From: JAGPDB01 sp046331265
GTDB lineage: Bacteria; Actinomycetota; Acidimicrobiia; IMCC26256; JAGPDB01
Assembly (NCBI GenBank): GCA_046331265.1
Contig: JAXLRE010000001.1
Coordinates: forward strand, 124,001 to 188,000
Direction of reading: 5' to 3'
Length of the DNA: 64,000 nucleotides
Shown here: positions 37,917 to 47,616 of the stretch, in pieces
Position numbering within the stretch: the stretch's first letter is position 1
Layout: each line of letters begins with the position of its first letter
Notes under the pieces: model-generated
Told to the model about the DNA's origin: nothing
What the model saw: only the letters and a program-made list of their open reading frames with translations
Database searches by the model: none
Made by a program: the position numbers and the translations under genes

Positions 37917-39143
37917 TTAGTCGATGATTTTTAGTTGAGCCCAGCGGCGCTTTCCAACCTGGATAACTTTTCCGTCAAGCTCAGCTATACCTACTTCGCC
38001 ATGAGGATCATTAAATATTTCATCTTCTATTTTTACAGCGCCCTGTTCAATCATACGTACGCCTTCTTTATTTGAAGGAACTAATGAGCATGCGCTTAAG
38101 ACTCTGGCTAATCGATCGAATTCGCCTTCAAAGCTAGAAAGAGATAATTCGACAACATCAATATCACTTGGTCGCGAACCTTTTGAAAAAACCTTTGCAA
38201 ATTCATCACGAGCATTTTCGCCTTGTCCGTCACCGTGGTACAAATCAACAATTCGTGAAGCCAACTTCCTCTTAGCTTCTACAGGTGAAAGACTTCCATC
38301 ATTTAAAGCAGAATTAATTTCTTTTATTTCTTCTGGATACCAACCCGTAGCTAATTCAAAATATTTAGGCATTAGTTCATCAGAGATGCTCATAACTTTG
38401 CCGAACATGTCTAATGGTTCATCGCGCAAGCCAATTGCATTATTTAGTGATTTACTCATTTTCTTGTTGCCATCTGTACCTTCGAGCAATGGTGTAGTTA
38501 TACAAACTTGAGGTTCTTGGCCTTCAAGCTCTTGCAATGGTCTACCCATAAGCAGGTTATACAGTTGGTCTCTACCACCTAATTCAACATCTGCATCTAA
38601 GGCAACAGAGTCGAATCCAACAAGAAGAGGATATAAAAACTCTAAAACAGAAATAGGAGATCCTTCTTTGTATCTTTTAGAGAAATCATTTCGCTCTAAA
38701 AGCTGAGCAACTGTTGTTGAGCCCATAAGTTTCATAACTCCAACGATCCCTAGATCTTCTAGCCATTCACTATTTCTTCTTATCTCAGTTTTGTCCTTAT
38801 CTAAAACAAGAAATGCTTGGTCTAAATATGTTTCTAAGTTTTTTTCAATCTCTTCGACGCTTAGTTGCGGTCTTGTTATATTTCTTCCACTTGGATCACC
38901 AACACGAGCAGTGAAATCACCAAAAAGCAAAATTGTATGATGACCTAAATCCTGAAATTGTTTTAATTTTCGCAACGGCACAGCATGACCAATATGAATA
39001 TCTGGCGATGTAGGATCAATTCCAAATTTAACTCTTAAAGGCTTACCTTTAGAAAGTTTCTTTTTCAGTTCCTCAACACTAACTATATCGTCTAAACCTG
39101 ACGTTAGTATTTCGATTTGTCGTTCTAAATCTACATTTTCCAT
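37917..39143 (-). CDS. tyrS: Tyrosyl-tRNA synthetase
   Basis: 408 residues from the ATG at 39143; a TTG two codons upstream is less likely. The class I signatures are HIGH (in DIHIGHAVPL, about 50) and KMSKS (in NKKMSKSLNN, about 230), and a C-terminal S4 domain is present. It charges tRNA-Tyr. It follows argR after seven bases. In many Actinobacteria argG and argH lie between these two; they are absent here. Confidence 0.96.
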   Translation of the reverse strand: MENVDLERQIEILTSGLDDIVSVEELKKKLSKGKPLRVKFGIDPTSPDIHIGHAVPLRKLKQFQDLGHHTILLFGDFTARVGDPSGRNITRPQLSVEEIEKNLETYLDQAFLVLDKDKTEIRRNSEWLEDLGIVGVMKLMGSTTVAQLLERNDFSKRYKEGSPISVLEFLYPLLVGFDSVALDADVELGGRDQLYNLLMGRPLQELEGQEPQVCITTPLLEGTDGNKKMSKSLNNAIGLRDEPLDMFGKVMSISDELMPKYFELATGWYPEEIKEINSALNDGSLSPVEAKRKLASRIVDLYHGDGQGENARDEFAKVFSKGSRPSDIDVVELSLSSFEGEFDRLARVLSACSLVPSNKEGVRMIEQGAVKIEDEIFNDPHGEVGIAELDGKVIQVGKRRWAQLKIID

Positions 39144-39150
39144 AAGCAAT

Positions 39151-39621
39151 TTACTCTAGATCGATGTCACTTAAGCTTGCGAGCTTTTTAACAAAATTAT
39201 TTATATCTACCTCAGCATCAACAACAAGAAATATCGTGTCTTGCCCAGCTATAGTCCCTACAATTTCACTCATATAAGCATTATCAATTGCTGCACATGT
39301 AACATCAGCACAACCTAGTGGCGTTTTGATGATAATCATTGGTGGTGCTGCAACAATATTTAGAACATATTGTTTTAAAGTTTTAGATAAAGTACCTTCA
39401 GCACCTGGCCTTTTTGCAGATTCGGGAATTGCATATCCAGATAGGCCATCGGGCAATCTAACTTTAACGGCACCAAGTTCTTCAAGATCACGAGATACTG
39501 TTGCTTGAGTAGAAATGATTCCTTCTTCTTCTAACATTTTCGAAATTTCTTGTTGAGAAGAAACATGTTGAGTCTGAATCATGTTGATTATTTTGTTTTG
39601 ACGTTGGGCTTTAGATGTCAC
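39151..39621 (-). CDS. argR: Arginine repressor
   Basis: 156 residues from a GTG. The N-terminal winged helix has QATVSRDLEELG (about 38-49) and the C-terminal arginine-binding/hexamer domain has GTIAGQDTIFLV (about 123-134). It represses arginine genes when arginine is present. No arginine biosynthesis gene is adjacent; tyrS follows directly, so the gene keeps only one side of its usual neighbourhood. A clear ARG box was not found in the gap with the divergent DUF1800 gene. Confidence 0.92.
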   Translation of the reverse strand: MTSKAQRQNKIINMIQTQHVSSQQEISKMLEEEGIISTQATVSRDLEELGAVKVRLPDGLSGYAIPESAKRPGAEGTLSKTLKQYVLNIVAAPPMIIIKTPLGCADVTCAAIDNAYMSEIVGTIAGQDTIFLVVDAEVDINNFVKKLASLSDIDLE

Positions 39622-39796
39622 AAAAGCAATTCTACTTGGTAGTAAAAATATTTTTTATAACCAGTGGATTGTTTATGTCAGAGTACGCATTATTCGCACT
39701 ATTCAAAGCTACATAAAAGACATGGGTTGTATGGCTTATGAATAAGGCGTATCTTCAGCAATAACGACAACCTGCACCGCCCCTCGTGAGGAAATT

Positions 39797-41170
39797 ATGG
39801 CTCTGAATGAATCGGATATTGCACACCTATTAAGAAGAACAGAGACAATCGCTACACCTGCCCGTATCGCTGAACTTTCTGCTCTTTCAAGTATCGAAGC
39901 TGCTGTTGATTCGATACTTGTAAAAAATACTGAAGGTCCAATAACGAAACCTCAAGGTATAACTCGTGATTTTTACAATTTTGTACAAACTGATTCTTGG
40001 TTTTACGATCATGAGCTACGCCGCTGGTGGGTTAACGAATTTGCATATGGAAAGCAACCACTTCGAGAAAAAATGACCTTGTTTTGGCATGGTCATTTCA
40101 CAAGCAGTTCTGGCTCAAGTCCATATTTTGGTCATACGCTATCGCAAAATAATTTATATAGAACTTACGCTTTTGGAAATCTTGTTGACTTAGCTAAAAA
40201 AATGTCAGTAGAACCGACCATGCTTCAGTATCTAAACAATGCAGAAAATTTCAAATGGAAAAGAAATGAAAACTTTGCACGTGAATTAATGGAGCTATTC
40301 CTACTAGGTTTAAATCATTATGGACTTATAAGTGGTCAAGCTGCTCCTTACACACAAGATGATGTTGTAGCAGCCTCTAAAGCTTGGACAGGACATGTAT
40401 TAATTTGGGATCCTAATCTTTGGCCATACTATTTATACAAACCTGAATACCACGACAACTCAACAATTACATTTTTAGGTAAAACAGGAGCATTCGATGG
40501 TTTTGCAGTAATTGATCAAATCTTAACTGTAGATCCGTATAAAACAATTGCTGCTCGATATATTGCAACAAAACTTTGGAGTTTTTTTGCATACCCTAAT
40601 CCAGATGCAGCAATGATTGCATCAATCGTTACTTCAACAAATTTCGCTAACACAATGGATATCAAGTCTTTACTAAGAGCAATACTTGTACATCCAAACT
40701 TCTATTCTGATGCAGCAAAATTAGGACTTGTTTCTACCCCTACAGAATTCATGGCAAGAGTATTCAACATAATGGGCGTTTCATTAACTTCAAATGAAAA
40801 CGATGGATACATTTGGTCAATGGAAGACATGGGTCAAGAACTTTTAAATCCACCTAACGTTGCCGGATGGAAACAAAATTCATATTGGCTATCAACGTCG
40901 ATGATGGGAACCCGGGGAAAGATTTTATCTTGGTTGTTTTATTCAAGTGCAAGCACATCGAAATTCGTTGATTTAGATTCACAGACTTCTGATCAATATA
41001 TAACGCAAGCAGCAAGAAGATTAGGTCTTGTATCTCTTCAAAGTGAAACGAAAACGAATTTAGTTAATTGGTTGAATAAAGAACGCACGCGTTCTGGATC
41101 TAACCCTCAGTTCAGATCAGCAGGTGTACTGCACCTTTTGATCATGTCCCCTGATTTTCAATTGTCATAG
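39797..41170 (+). CDS. DUF1800 protein
   Basis: 457 residues starting after GAGGAA. Typical DUF1800 blocks are MTLFWHGHFTSS (about 93-104), NFARELMELFLLG (about 158-170), and the C-terminal LNPPNVAGWKQNSYWL (about 351-366). These proteins are almost always paired with a DUF1501 gene, as here, eight bases downstream. The pair is common in soil and marine bacteria and is thought to act at the cell envelope, but no activity is established. No signal peptide is clear. Confidence 0.92.
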   Translation: MALNESDIAHLLRRTETIATPARIAELSALSSIEAAVDSILVKNTEGPITKPQGITRDFYNFVQTDSWFYDHELRRWWVNEFAYGKQPLREKMTLFWHGHFTSSSGSSPYFGHTLSQNNLYRTYAFGNLVDLAKKMSVEPTMLQYLNNAENFKWKRNENFARELMELFLLGLNHYGLISGQAAPYTQDDVVAASKAWTGHVLIWDPNLWPYYLYKPEYHDNSTITFLGKTGAFDGFAVIDQILTVDPYKTIAARYIATKLWSFFAYPNPDAAMIASIVTSTNFANTMDIKSLLRAILVHPNFYSDAAKLGLVSTPTEFMARVFNIMGVSLTSNENDGYIWSMEDMGQELLNPPNVAGWKQNSYWLSTSMMGTRGKILSWLFYSSASTSKFVDLDSQTSDQYITQAARRLGLVSLQSETKTNLVNWLNKERTRSGSNPQFRSAGVLHLLIMSPDFQLS

Positions 41171-41178
41171 AGGTAGCC

Positions 41179-42831
41179 ATGGAAAACGATTCAATCTACA
41201 ACCACATTGCAGATTCAATAAATTCAGCTGTTTCACGAAGAAAATTTATGCAGCTTTCAGGCATTGGGGCTGGATCTATTTTGGGTGGTTCTCTTTTGGC
41301 TCATCTTCAAGCAATGGCTGCACCTCCTATTGCACCTGACGAAGGTGTATTAGTAATGATTTATTTGGCCGGCGGATGTGATCCTCTAAATGTTTTTACA
41401 CCTTATACGAATAACACTTATTTATCAGCCCGTCCTAATCTTTCTTTATCACCTGACAAAACAGGAAATAGAGGATTAATTCCAGTTAGTTCTTCATACG
41501 GTTTTCACTCATCATTACCAACAATCGCACAAATGTATACCGAAGGTCGCGCTGCAATATTGCCTGGAATAGGTTTTGCAGGACAAGATTTATCGCACTT
41601 CTCTTCAATTGCTAACTACATGAGAGGTTCAACAGCAAGTGGATCTGCAACAAGTGGATGGATAGGTCGTTATTTAGACACACTATCAAGTCCTGCTGAA
41701 AACTCAACCCGAGGTATAACTATAAATGGTTCAATGCCGCTAACACTTCAAGGAAATGTATCTTCTCCTATTTCTCTACCAACAAAAATCAGCGACGCCT
41801 ATGCATCTGGAACAAACACACTAACAACCCAATGTTTAACAACTACAGGTAATTTCGGAACATATCAAAGTGCATTAAGTAACACTATTTCTAAAAATTT
41901 AAAGTCAACAGTTGAACTTCCAGGAGTTTATGGTTCTTCATATCCTGCTGACACAACAGTAGCTAATGTTTCGAATGTAGAAAAACATATGGCTATTACT
42001 GCTGGTGTCATAAATGCAAACTTAGGCGCAAGAATTATTCATATTACTCTCGGAGGTTTTGATACCCACGTTAATCAGCTTGTCAATCAAGCAACTCAAT
42101 TAGCTGCTTTAGATGCTGCAATAAAACGATTCTTTACAGATCTAAGTCCTACATATGCTGACCGTGTAACAGTTATGACATATTCTGAATTTGGTCGAAG
42201 GCTACAAGAAAATGGTGATGGTACTGATCATGGTCGTGCAGCATTTATGATGCTGCTTGGCAACAAAGTTAATGGTGGACAAGTTTTAACGCCATTACCT
42301 GATCTATCAAAAACTGACAGTGCAGGAAACTTAATTGACACAACAGATTTCCGTCAGGTCTATAGCGAAATTGCAACTAATTGGCTTAAAACAGATCCGG
42401 GATTAATTATTGGTACAAATAGTTTCGCTGGTATTAGCGCATTTAATTCTGGGCCAGGGACAACAACTACGAGCAGTTCAACTAGTACGTCAACATCTAC
42501 ATCGCCAAGTACTAGTAGCTCTACAACTTCAAGTACAACAACTACTCAGCCTCCTACTACAACAATGCCGTCAACCACGACAACGACGACAAAACCAACG
42601 ACAACGACGACTACCACCATGCCACCTACCACTACGACCACGACAATGCCGCCAACAACAACTACAACAACCAGGCCACCGACTACAACGACAACAATTC
42701 CAGTTACAACTACAACTCAACCCGTAACGACTACAACTCAGCCTGTTACTACAACAACTAAACCACTCTCACGTAAAGAATGGGCAAGGTTAATAAGATT
42801 ATTAAGACGTCGACGTCGCAGAAGAAGATAA
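41179..42831 (+). CDS. DUF1501 Tat-exported protein with Thr-rich linker and Arg tail
   Basis: 550 residues. The N-terminus holds a twin-arginine signal (SRRKFMQLSG, then a hydrophobic run to LAHLQAMAA). The DUF1501 domain (about 50-430), related to alkaline-phosphatase-like folds, includes GGFDTHVNQ and TVMTYSEFGRRLQENGDGTDHG (about 331-352). A linker of about 100 residues of Thr, Pro and Met/Gln follows, with several near-repeats of TTTTTMPPT. The end is SRKEWARLIRLLRRRRRRRR, an amphipathic, very basic tail. That tail could bind anionic envelope polymers or membrane. It is paired with the DUF1800 gene. Confidence 0.9.
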   Translation: MENDSIYNHIADSINSAVSRRKFMQLSGIGAGSILGGSLLAHLQAMAAPPIAPDEGVLVMIYLAGGCDPLNVFTPYTNNTYLSARPNLSLSPDKTGNRGLIPVSSSYGFHSSLPTIAQMYTEGRAAILPGIGFAGQDLSHFSSIANYMRGSTASGSATSGWIGRYLDTLSSPAENSTRGITINGSMPLTLQGNVSSPISLPTKISDAYASGTNTLTTQCLTTTGNFGTYQSALSNTISKNLKSTVELPGVYGSSYPADTTVANVSNVEKHMAITAGVINANLGARIIHITLGGFDTHVNQLVNQATQLAALDAAIKRFFTDLSPTYADRVTVMTYSEFGRRLQENGDGTDHGRAAFMMLLGNKVNGGQVLTPLPDLSKTDSAGNLIDTTDFRQVYSEIATNWLKTDPGLIIGTNSFAGISAFNSGPGTTTTSSSTSTSTSTSPSTSSSTTSSTTTTQPPTTTMPSTTTTTTKPTTTTTTTMPPTTTTTTMPPTTTTTTRPPTTTTTIPVTTTTQPVTTTTQPVTTTTKPLSRKEWARLIRLLRRRRRRRR

Positions 42832-45207
42832 TTATCTAAGTTCCGCTGAACAATCTTTCGATACACCTTCAATAACTTGTTTTCTAAAAGTCGAAAGATC
42901 ATTGTCTGTAAATGTGTTCCCTTTAGGTCTTACTTTTACGTTAAATGCCAATGATTTTTTGTTTTCTCCGAGGTTGCCACCCTCAAAAACATCAAAAAGT
43001 TTTACGTCTTCAATTTCATCGTTGCCATATTTATATATAGCTTGTAAAACATTTTGCGAAGATGTTTCTTTATCGACCACAAAAGCAAGATCAAAATCCA
43101 CCAGAGGATAGTTAGATAGAGATTTATATAACTGATCTTTTTGTTCTAAGTTAAATAATTTTTCAGCATCTATTTCGAAACCTACGCATTTAGGCTCAGA
43201 TGTGATCTCTCCAATATGACCTATCTCGATACCTGCGACTTTAATTTTGCAATATCTTGTTGGATGAAAACCTTTCTTTGGTTGTTCTTCAATTAATGTT
43301 GCTCGATCTAATCTCAATGAATCAGTTAAAATGTTTAACATATCTACAGCATCATACACATCAATTTCACGTTTTTGACCGACTGGTCGTTCATCAACGT
43401 AACCAGATACAGCAACAGCAATATGTAATTTTTCGTCCGGTAAGAGATCTTCGTCAAAAGGTAAATTAAATACTTTTCCTACTTCGAAAAATCTAACGTC
43501 ACTTATACCTTTCGAATAATTTTTTAATATCGACCGAACAAGTCCAGGAATTATCATAGGACGCAGAATAGAAGCATCTGATTTAAGCGCATTCTTTGTT
43601 TTAACTAAATCATTTTCTGCATAACCAAATTTTTCATATGTCTCTAGAGCTTCCAACGGTAAAGTATATGCTTCACATAATCCAGCACCTACAAATGCAT
43701 CTTCAACAATTCTTCGTTTCTTTTGATTTTCGTCTAATCCACCTACTTGAGTAGAAGAAGTAGGCAATGTTGGTTCAAAACTATTTAGCCCTCTTTTTCT
43801 AGCGACTTCTTCTATAAGATCGATTTCTCTAGTTAGGTCAGGTCTAAAAGTTGGAATAGTGACATCTAAGTTATCACCGTTATCTTTTATTTGATCTACT
43901 AGTGGAGTAAGAAATTGGGTTACGTCTTCACTTGAAACCTTGTCGCCTAAGATTTTTTCTATGCGAGAAAGACGCAAATTAATAGTGCATCTTTCTATTT
44001 CTTTCGGATAAACATCTACTTCAATATCTGAAATACGAGCTTTTGCCACTTGTCCTAAGAGCTGACACGCTCTGTGTGCACCTTCGCTGACAAAATTAGG
44101 ATCAATACCACGCTCAAATCTTGCAGATGATTCACTTCTAAGACCCAAACGTTTAGAGCTTTTAGAAATAGTATCTGGAGAAAAATATGCTGATTCTAAA
44201 AACACTGTTTTCGTCGTGTCGTAGACACCACTATGTTGACCACCCATGATTCCAGCTAAACCACGCGCAACACCATCTTTTGTGGCTACAACTAAATCGT
44301 TTTCATCAAGTTTTCTTGTTGTTTCATCTAACAATACAATCTCTTCGCCATTATTAGCTCGACGTACAACGACATCGCTTGAACCCATTACGTCAACATC
44401 GAATACATGTAATGGTCTGCCCCATTCCAATAAAACATAATTAGTTACATCAACTACGTTATTTATGGTTTTCTGATCACATTTCTGTAGACGATTCACC
44501 ATCCAGTCAGGAGAAGGTCCAACTTCAACGCTTAGTGTTCTCCCCAAAAATCTTGGACATTTATCTGTATCTAAAATTTCTACACTTGCCTTTGGTAAAG
44601 TCGTATCTACCTCAATACCCTCTAAGAATGTATTTGTATTAGGGAGTTTTAATTCTTGGTTGAAAGCAGCACAAAGTTCACGAGCTATACCGACGATAGA
44701 CATTGCATCTGGACGATTAGGAGTAATACTTAATTCAATTATTGTGTCGTCTAGGCCCAAAACGCTTTTAACATCTTGTCCGGCTTCCAGATCACTGTTT
44801 AGCTCTAACAATCCTTCATGGGAATCGCCCATGCCTAGTTCTCTTGCAGAACATAACATTCCATCAGAAACAATACCTCGTATCTTTTTTGCTTCTAATT
44901 TAAATCCGTCAGGTAAAGTAGAACCTGAAGGAGCATAAGCTACAGTAATACCTGCTCTAACGTTCGGAGCTCCACAAACAATTTGTTTCTTTTCACTTCC
45001 AGTATCTATATCAACAAGTTTTAATCGATCTGCATCTGGATGTGGTGTGGTGTCTAATACCTTTACGATAATTAGACCGTTCATTTTTTCACCAGGTGAA
45101 GCAACGCCTTCGACTTCGAATCCTAATTGGTTTAATTTATCAACATATTCTTCTACGGAGTTTTTTATCTCCATAAAATCTGCAAGCCAAGAAATAGGTA
45201 CTTTCAT
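42832..45207 (-). CDS. pheT: Phenylalanyl-tRNA synthetase beta subunit
   Basis: 791 residues, normal length. It begins with the tRNA-binding OB-like domain (about 40-150, TTPHPDADRLKLVDID), then B3/B4 editing, B5 and the catalytic-like and anticodon-binding (FDX-ACB) C-terminal domains. It works with PheS as an alpha2-beta2 enzyme. The gene follows pheS after 15 bases and ends immediately where the DUF1501 stop ends, with no spacer. Confidence 0.96.
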   Translation of the reverse strand: MKVPISWLADFMEIKNSVEEYVDKLNQLGFEVEGVASPGEKMNGLIIVKVLDTTPHPDADRLKLVDIDTGSEKKQIVCGAPNVRAGITVAYAPSGSTLPDGFKLEAKKIRGIVSDGMLCSARELGMGDSHEGLLELNSDLEAGQDVKSVLGLDDTIIELSITPNRPDAMSIVGIARELCAAFNQELKLPNTNTFLEGIEVDTTLPKASVEILDTDKCPRFLGRTLSVEVGPSPDWMVNRLQKCDQKTINNVVDVTNYVLLEWGRPLHVFDVDVMGSSDVVVRRANNGEEIVLLDETTRKLDENDLVVATKDGVARGLAGIMGGQHSGVYDTTKTVFLESAYFSPDTISKSSKRLGLRSESSARFERGIDPNFVSEGAHRACQLLGQVAKARISDIEVDVYPKEIERCTINLRLSRIEKILGDKVSSEDVTQFLTPLVDQIKDNGDNLDVTIPTFRPDLTREIDLIEEVARKRGLNSFEPTLPTSSTQVGGLDENQKKRRIVEDAFVGAGLCEAYTLPLEALETYEKFGYAENDLVKTKNALKSDASILRPMIIPGLVRSILKNYSKGISDVRFFEVGKVFNLPFDEDLLPDEKLHIAVAVSGYVDERPVGQKREIDVYDAVDMLNILTDSLRLDRATLIEEQPKKGFHPTRYCKIKVAGIEIGHIGEITSEPKCVGFEIDAEKLFNLEQKDQLYKSLSNYPLVDFDLAFVVDKETSSQNVLQAIYKYGNDEIEDVKLFDVFEGGNLGENKKSLAFNVKVRPKGNTFTDNDLSTFRKQVIEGVSKDCSAELR

Positions 45208-45222
45208 TATTTGTTTCTCATT

Positions 45223-46269
45223 TCAATATTGCTTTAAAAATCGTAAATCATTATCAAAAATAATTCGTATTTCATCAAGGTTGTACTTCAACATAGCGAT
45301 TCGATCCATACCAAACCCGAATGCAAACCCGCTGACCTTTTCTGGATCGTATCCAACTGCTTTGAAAACATTTGGATCAACCATTCCACATCCACCAACT
45401 TCAATCCAACCAGTATGAGAGCAGACTCGACAACCACTCATGTCACAGAATGGGCATGAAACGCCAAACTCTGCAGATGGTTCAGTGAAAGGAAAAAATG
45501 ACGGTATCAAACGTGATTTTGCACTTTTGCCTAAGAATCGTTTCATAAAGGTTTCAATGGTTCCACGTAAATCACGTATGGTTATATCCGTATCTACTGC
45601 TAATCCTTCTATTTGATGGAAAACTGCAGCGTGTCGAGCATCTATTGCTTCATTTCTATAAGTACGTCCTGTTGCAATTGTGTAAATAGGAGGTGCAGAT
45701 GCTTTCATTGCTCGTATTTGCACTGGCGAAGTATGAGTTCTTAAAACTGTAGGTTCTCCTTCTCCAGCATCAACGAAAAGTGTGTCTTGCATTGCCCGTG
45801 CAGGGTGTGCAGGTGGAAAATTTAATGCTTCAAAGTTGTGCCAATCAGTTTCCACTTCTGGTCCTTCAGAAAGCGTATATCCCATACCAAAGAATATATC
45901 TTCTAATTCACGTTTCATTTGAGTAACTACATGAAGATGACCTCGTACGCGTTCATGAGTTCCAGCTGTTAAATCTAATCTTTCATTTTCATATTTTTCT
46001 TGTGCACCGATTTGATCAAAATAATTTTTCTTCGCTTCAATAATTTCTAACAAACCACTTCGAAATTCATTTAGCGCTTTACCAACTACAGGACGATCAC
46101 TTGGATCTAAATCCTTTGTTTTCTTTTTGATATCAGAATATATAGATGTTTTACCTAGATATTTATTATCAAGCTCCGTCAGCGAATCTTGACTTGATAC
46201 ATTGCTTATATTTTCTTTAGCTTGATTAAATTCATCATTTAGCTGCTTTGTGATTTCGTCAGCTTGCAT
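45223..46269 (-). CDS. pheS: Phenylalanyl-tRNA synthetase alpha subunit
   Basis: 348 residues from the ATG at 46269, which follows GAAGGAAAAG; an in-frame ATG at 46302 lies inside the upstream methyltransferase gene and lacks such a site. The catalytic class II motifs include RVRGHLHVV, EGPEVETDWHNFEALN, HTSPVQIRAM and GFAFGFGMDRIAML. It overlaps the methyltransferase gene by 11 bases and is followed by pheT. Confidence 0.96.
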   Translation of the reverse strand: MQADEITKQLNDEFNQAKENISNVSSQDSLTELDNKYLGKTSIYSDIKKKTKDLDPSDRPVVGKALNEFRSGLLEIIEAKKNYFDQIGAQEKYENERLDLTAGTHERVRGHLHVVTQMKRELEDIFFGMGYTLSEGPEVETDWHNFEALNFPPAHPARAMQDTLFVDAGEGEPTVLRTHTSPVQIRAMKASAPPIYTIATGRTYRNEAIDARHAAVFHQIEGLAVDTDITIRDLRGTIETFMKRFLGKSAKSRLIPSFFPFTEPSAEFGVSCPFCDMSGCRVCSHTGWIEVGGCGMVDPNVFKAVGYDPEKVSGFAFGFGMDRIAMLKYNLDEIRIIFDNDLRFLKQY

Positions 46270-47014
46270 TCTTTTCCTTCGGTTCTGCCAATTTATATGC
46301 AATTATGGTTGCAGTCATTGCCACATTTAATGATTCAGATAATTCTTGCATGGGAATCTTAAATTTTCGTGTATTTTTCGCAAATATTTCACTAATTATC
46401 CCATTCGCTTCGTTTCCAAGAACTATTGCAGCATTTTGCTTAAACTTTATATCTGAAATTTCTTCATTAGCCTGCAAATCGGTAACATAAATTTCAAACT
46501 TCGACAATAGCTGTTCAGCCTCAATTTCAGTTAAAGCAAAGGTTGGGATTCCAAAGACATTGCCTGCACTTGAACGAATAACTTTTGTATTGTAAAAGTC
46601 ACATCCACCAATTGCCACTATTGCATCAATTCCGAAAGCTAGAGCACTTCTAATAATTGTCCCAATATTACCTGGATCCGATACATGATCTAAAACAAAA
46701 ATCTTACCTTTAATATTTTGATCGAATTTTGGAATTTGAAATATGCCTATAACATTTTGTGGTTTTTGTGTTGTCGAGATTTTTTCTAAGCTTTTCTCAT
46801 CGATATAAACGATTTTTGATTCATCTATATCTAAGTTGACATCGCTACCTTTTACTAGAAGTAGTTGTTCTAAGATTGCACCACATCGAAGTGCCCCATC
46901 AATGGCTCTGCGCCCTTCAACAACTGCTTTAGAAAATTCATAACGTGATTTTGAACTACGAGCGAGTTCTTTTAAGTTAAGAACATCGCTCTTAGTCAAT
47001 ACAGATATTGTCAT
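46259..47014 (-). CDS. SpoU/TrmH-family RNA 2'-O-methyltransferase
   Basis: About 251 residues from the ATG at 47014 (a TTG nine bases upstream is possible). The three SPOUT motifs are present: DPGNIGTIIRSA, LGNEANG and IPMQELSESLNVA. An N-terminal substrate-binding region precedes them. In Actinobacteria this gene (TsnR/RlmB-like) commonly lies between rplT and pheS, as here. The modified rRNA or tRNA site is not certain. Confidence 0.9.
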   Translation of the reverse strand: MTISVLTKSDVLNLKELARSSKSRYEFSKAVVEGRRAIDGALRCGAILEQLLLVKGSDVNLDIDESKIVYIDEKSLEKISTTQKPQNVIGIFQIPKFDQNIKGKIFVLDHVSDPGNIGTIIRSALAFGIDAIVAIGGCDFYNTKVIRSSAGNVFGIPTFALTEIEAEQLLSKFEIYVTDLQANEEISDIKFKQNAAIVLGNEANGIISEIFAKNTRKFKIPMQELSESLNVAMTATIIAYKLAEPKEKNAS

Positions 47015-47029
47015 AACTGACAAATGCCG

Positions 47030-47389
47030 TTATGCGTTTAATGCTTGTTTCGCTTGTGTAACCAATGTAGAAAATACAGCTGGATCATTCACAGCTATTT
47101 CAGCAAGCATCTTACGATCAATTTCGTTTTCGGCCTTTTTAAGTCCTGCAATAAATTGTGAATAGCTAATGTCATTTAGACGACATGCAGCATTTATTCT
47201 GACAATCCATAGCCGTCTGAATTCGCCTTTTTTAGCTCTTCGGTCTCTATATGCATATTGACCTGCCTTCATTACAGCTTCATTAGCTGCACGCAATGTT
47301 CTTCTTCTAGCACCACGGTAACCTTTTGCGCTAGATAAAATTGCTTTACGTCCTTTTTTGGCGTGTACCGATCTTTTTACGCGTGCCAT
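47030..47389 (-). CDS. rplT: Ribosomal protein L20
   Basis: 119 residues, very basic. MARVKRSVHAKKGRKAIL and RLWIVRINAACR are diagnostic of L20, an assembly protein of the large subunit. It follows rpmI after 14 bases in the standard infC-rpmI-rplT order. In other bacteria L20 represses this operon by binding its mRNA, which may also hold here, as the infC leader contains strong hairpins. Confidence 0.97.
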   Translation of the reverse strand: MARVKRSVHAKKGRKAILSSAKGYRGARRRTLRAANEAVMKAGQYAYRDRRAKKGEFRRLWIVRINAACRLNDISYSQFIAGLKKAENEIDRKMLAEIAVNDPAVFSTLVTQAKQALNA

Positions 47390-47403
47390 GTCACTCCTTT
47401 AAC

Positions 47404-47601
47404 TTATTTCTTACCCAATAAACGCAACACTTTGTTTGCATCTTTACCTACAACTTCGCGGTCTTCGTTCAATCTACGTTTACGCGCAGAACTTTTTTTC
47501 GAAAGCAAGTGTGCATGAGCATGTTGATGTCGAAGAATTTTTCCACTTCCAGTAATTTTGAATCGCTTCTTAGCTGATTTATTTGTTTTAACTTTTGGCA
47601 T
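47404..47601 (-). CDS. rpmI: Ribosomal protein L35
   Basis: 65 residues, with the L35 pattern MPKVKTNKSAKKRFKITGSG and a Lys/Arg-rich remainder. It lies between infC and rplT with gaps of 15 and 14 bases. Length and start are normal. Confidence 0.97.
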   Translation of the reverse strand: MPKVKTNKSAKKRFKITGSGKILRHQHAHAHLLSKKSSARKRRLNEDREVVGKDANKVLRLLGKK

Positions 47602-47616
47602 TACTCTCCTTAGGTC

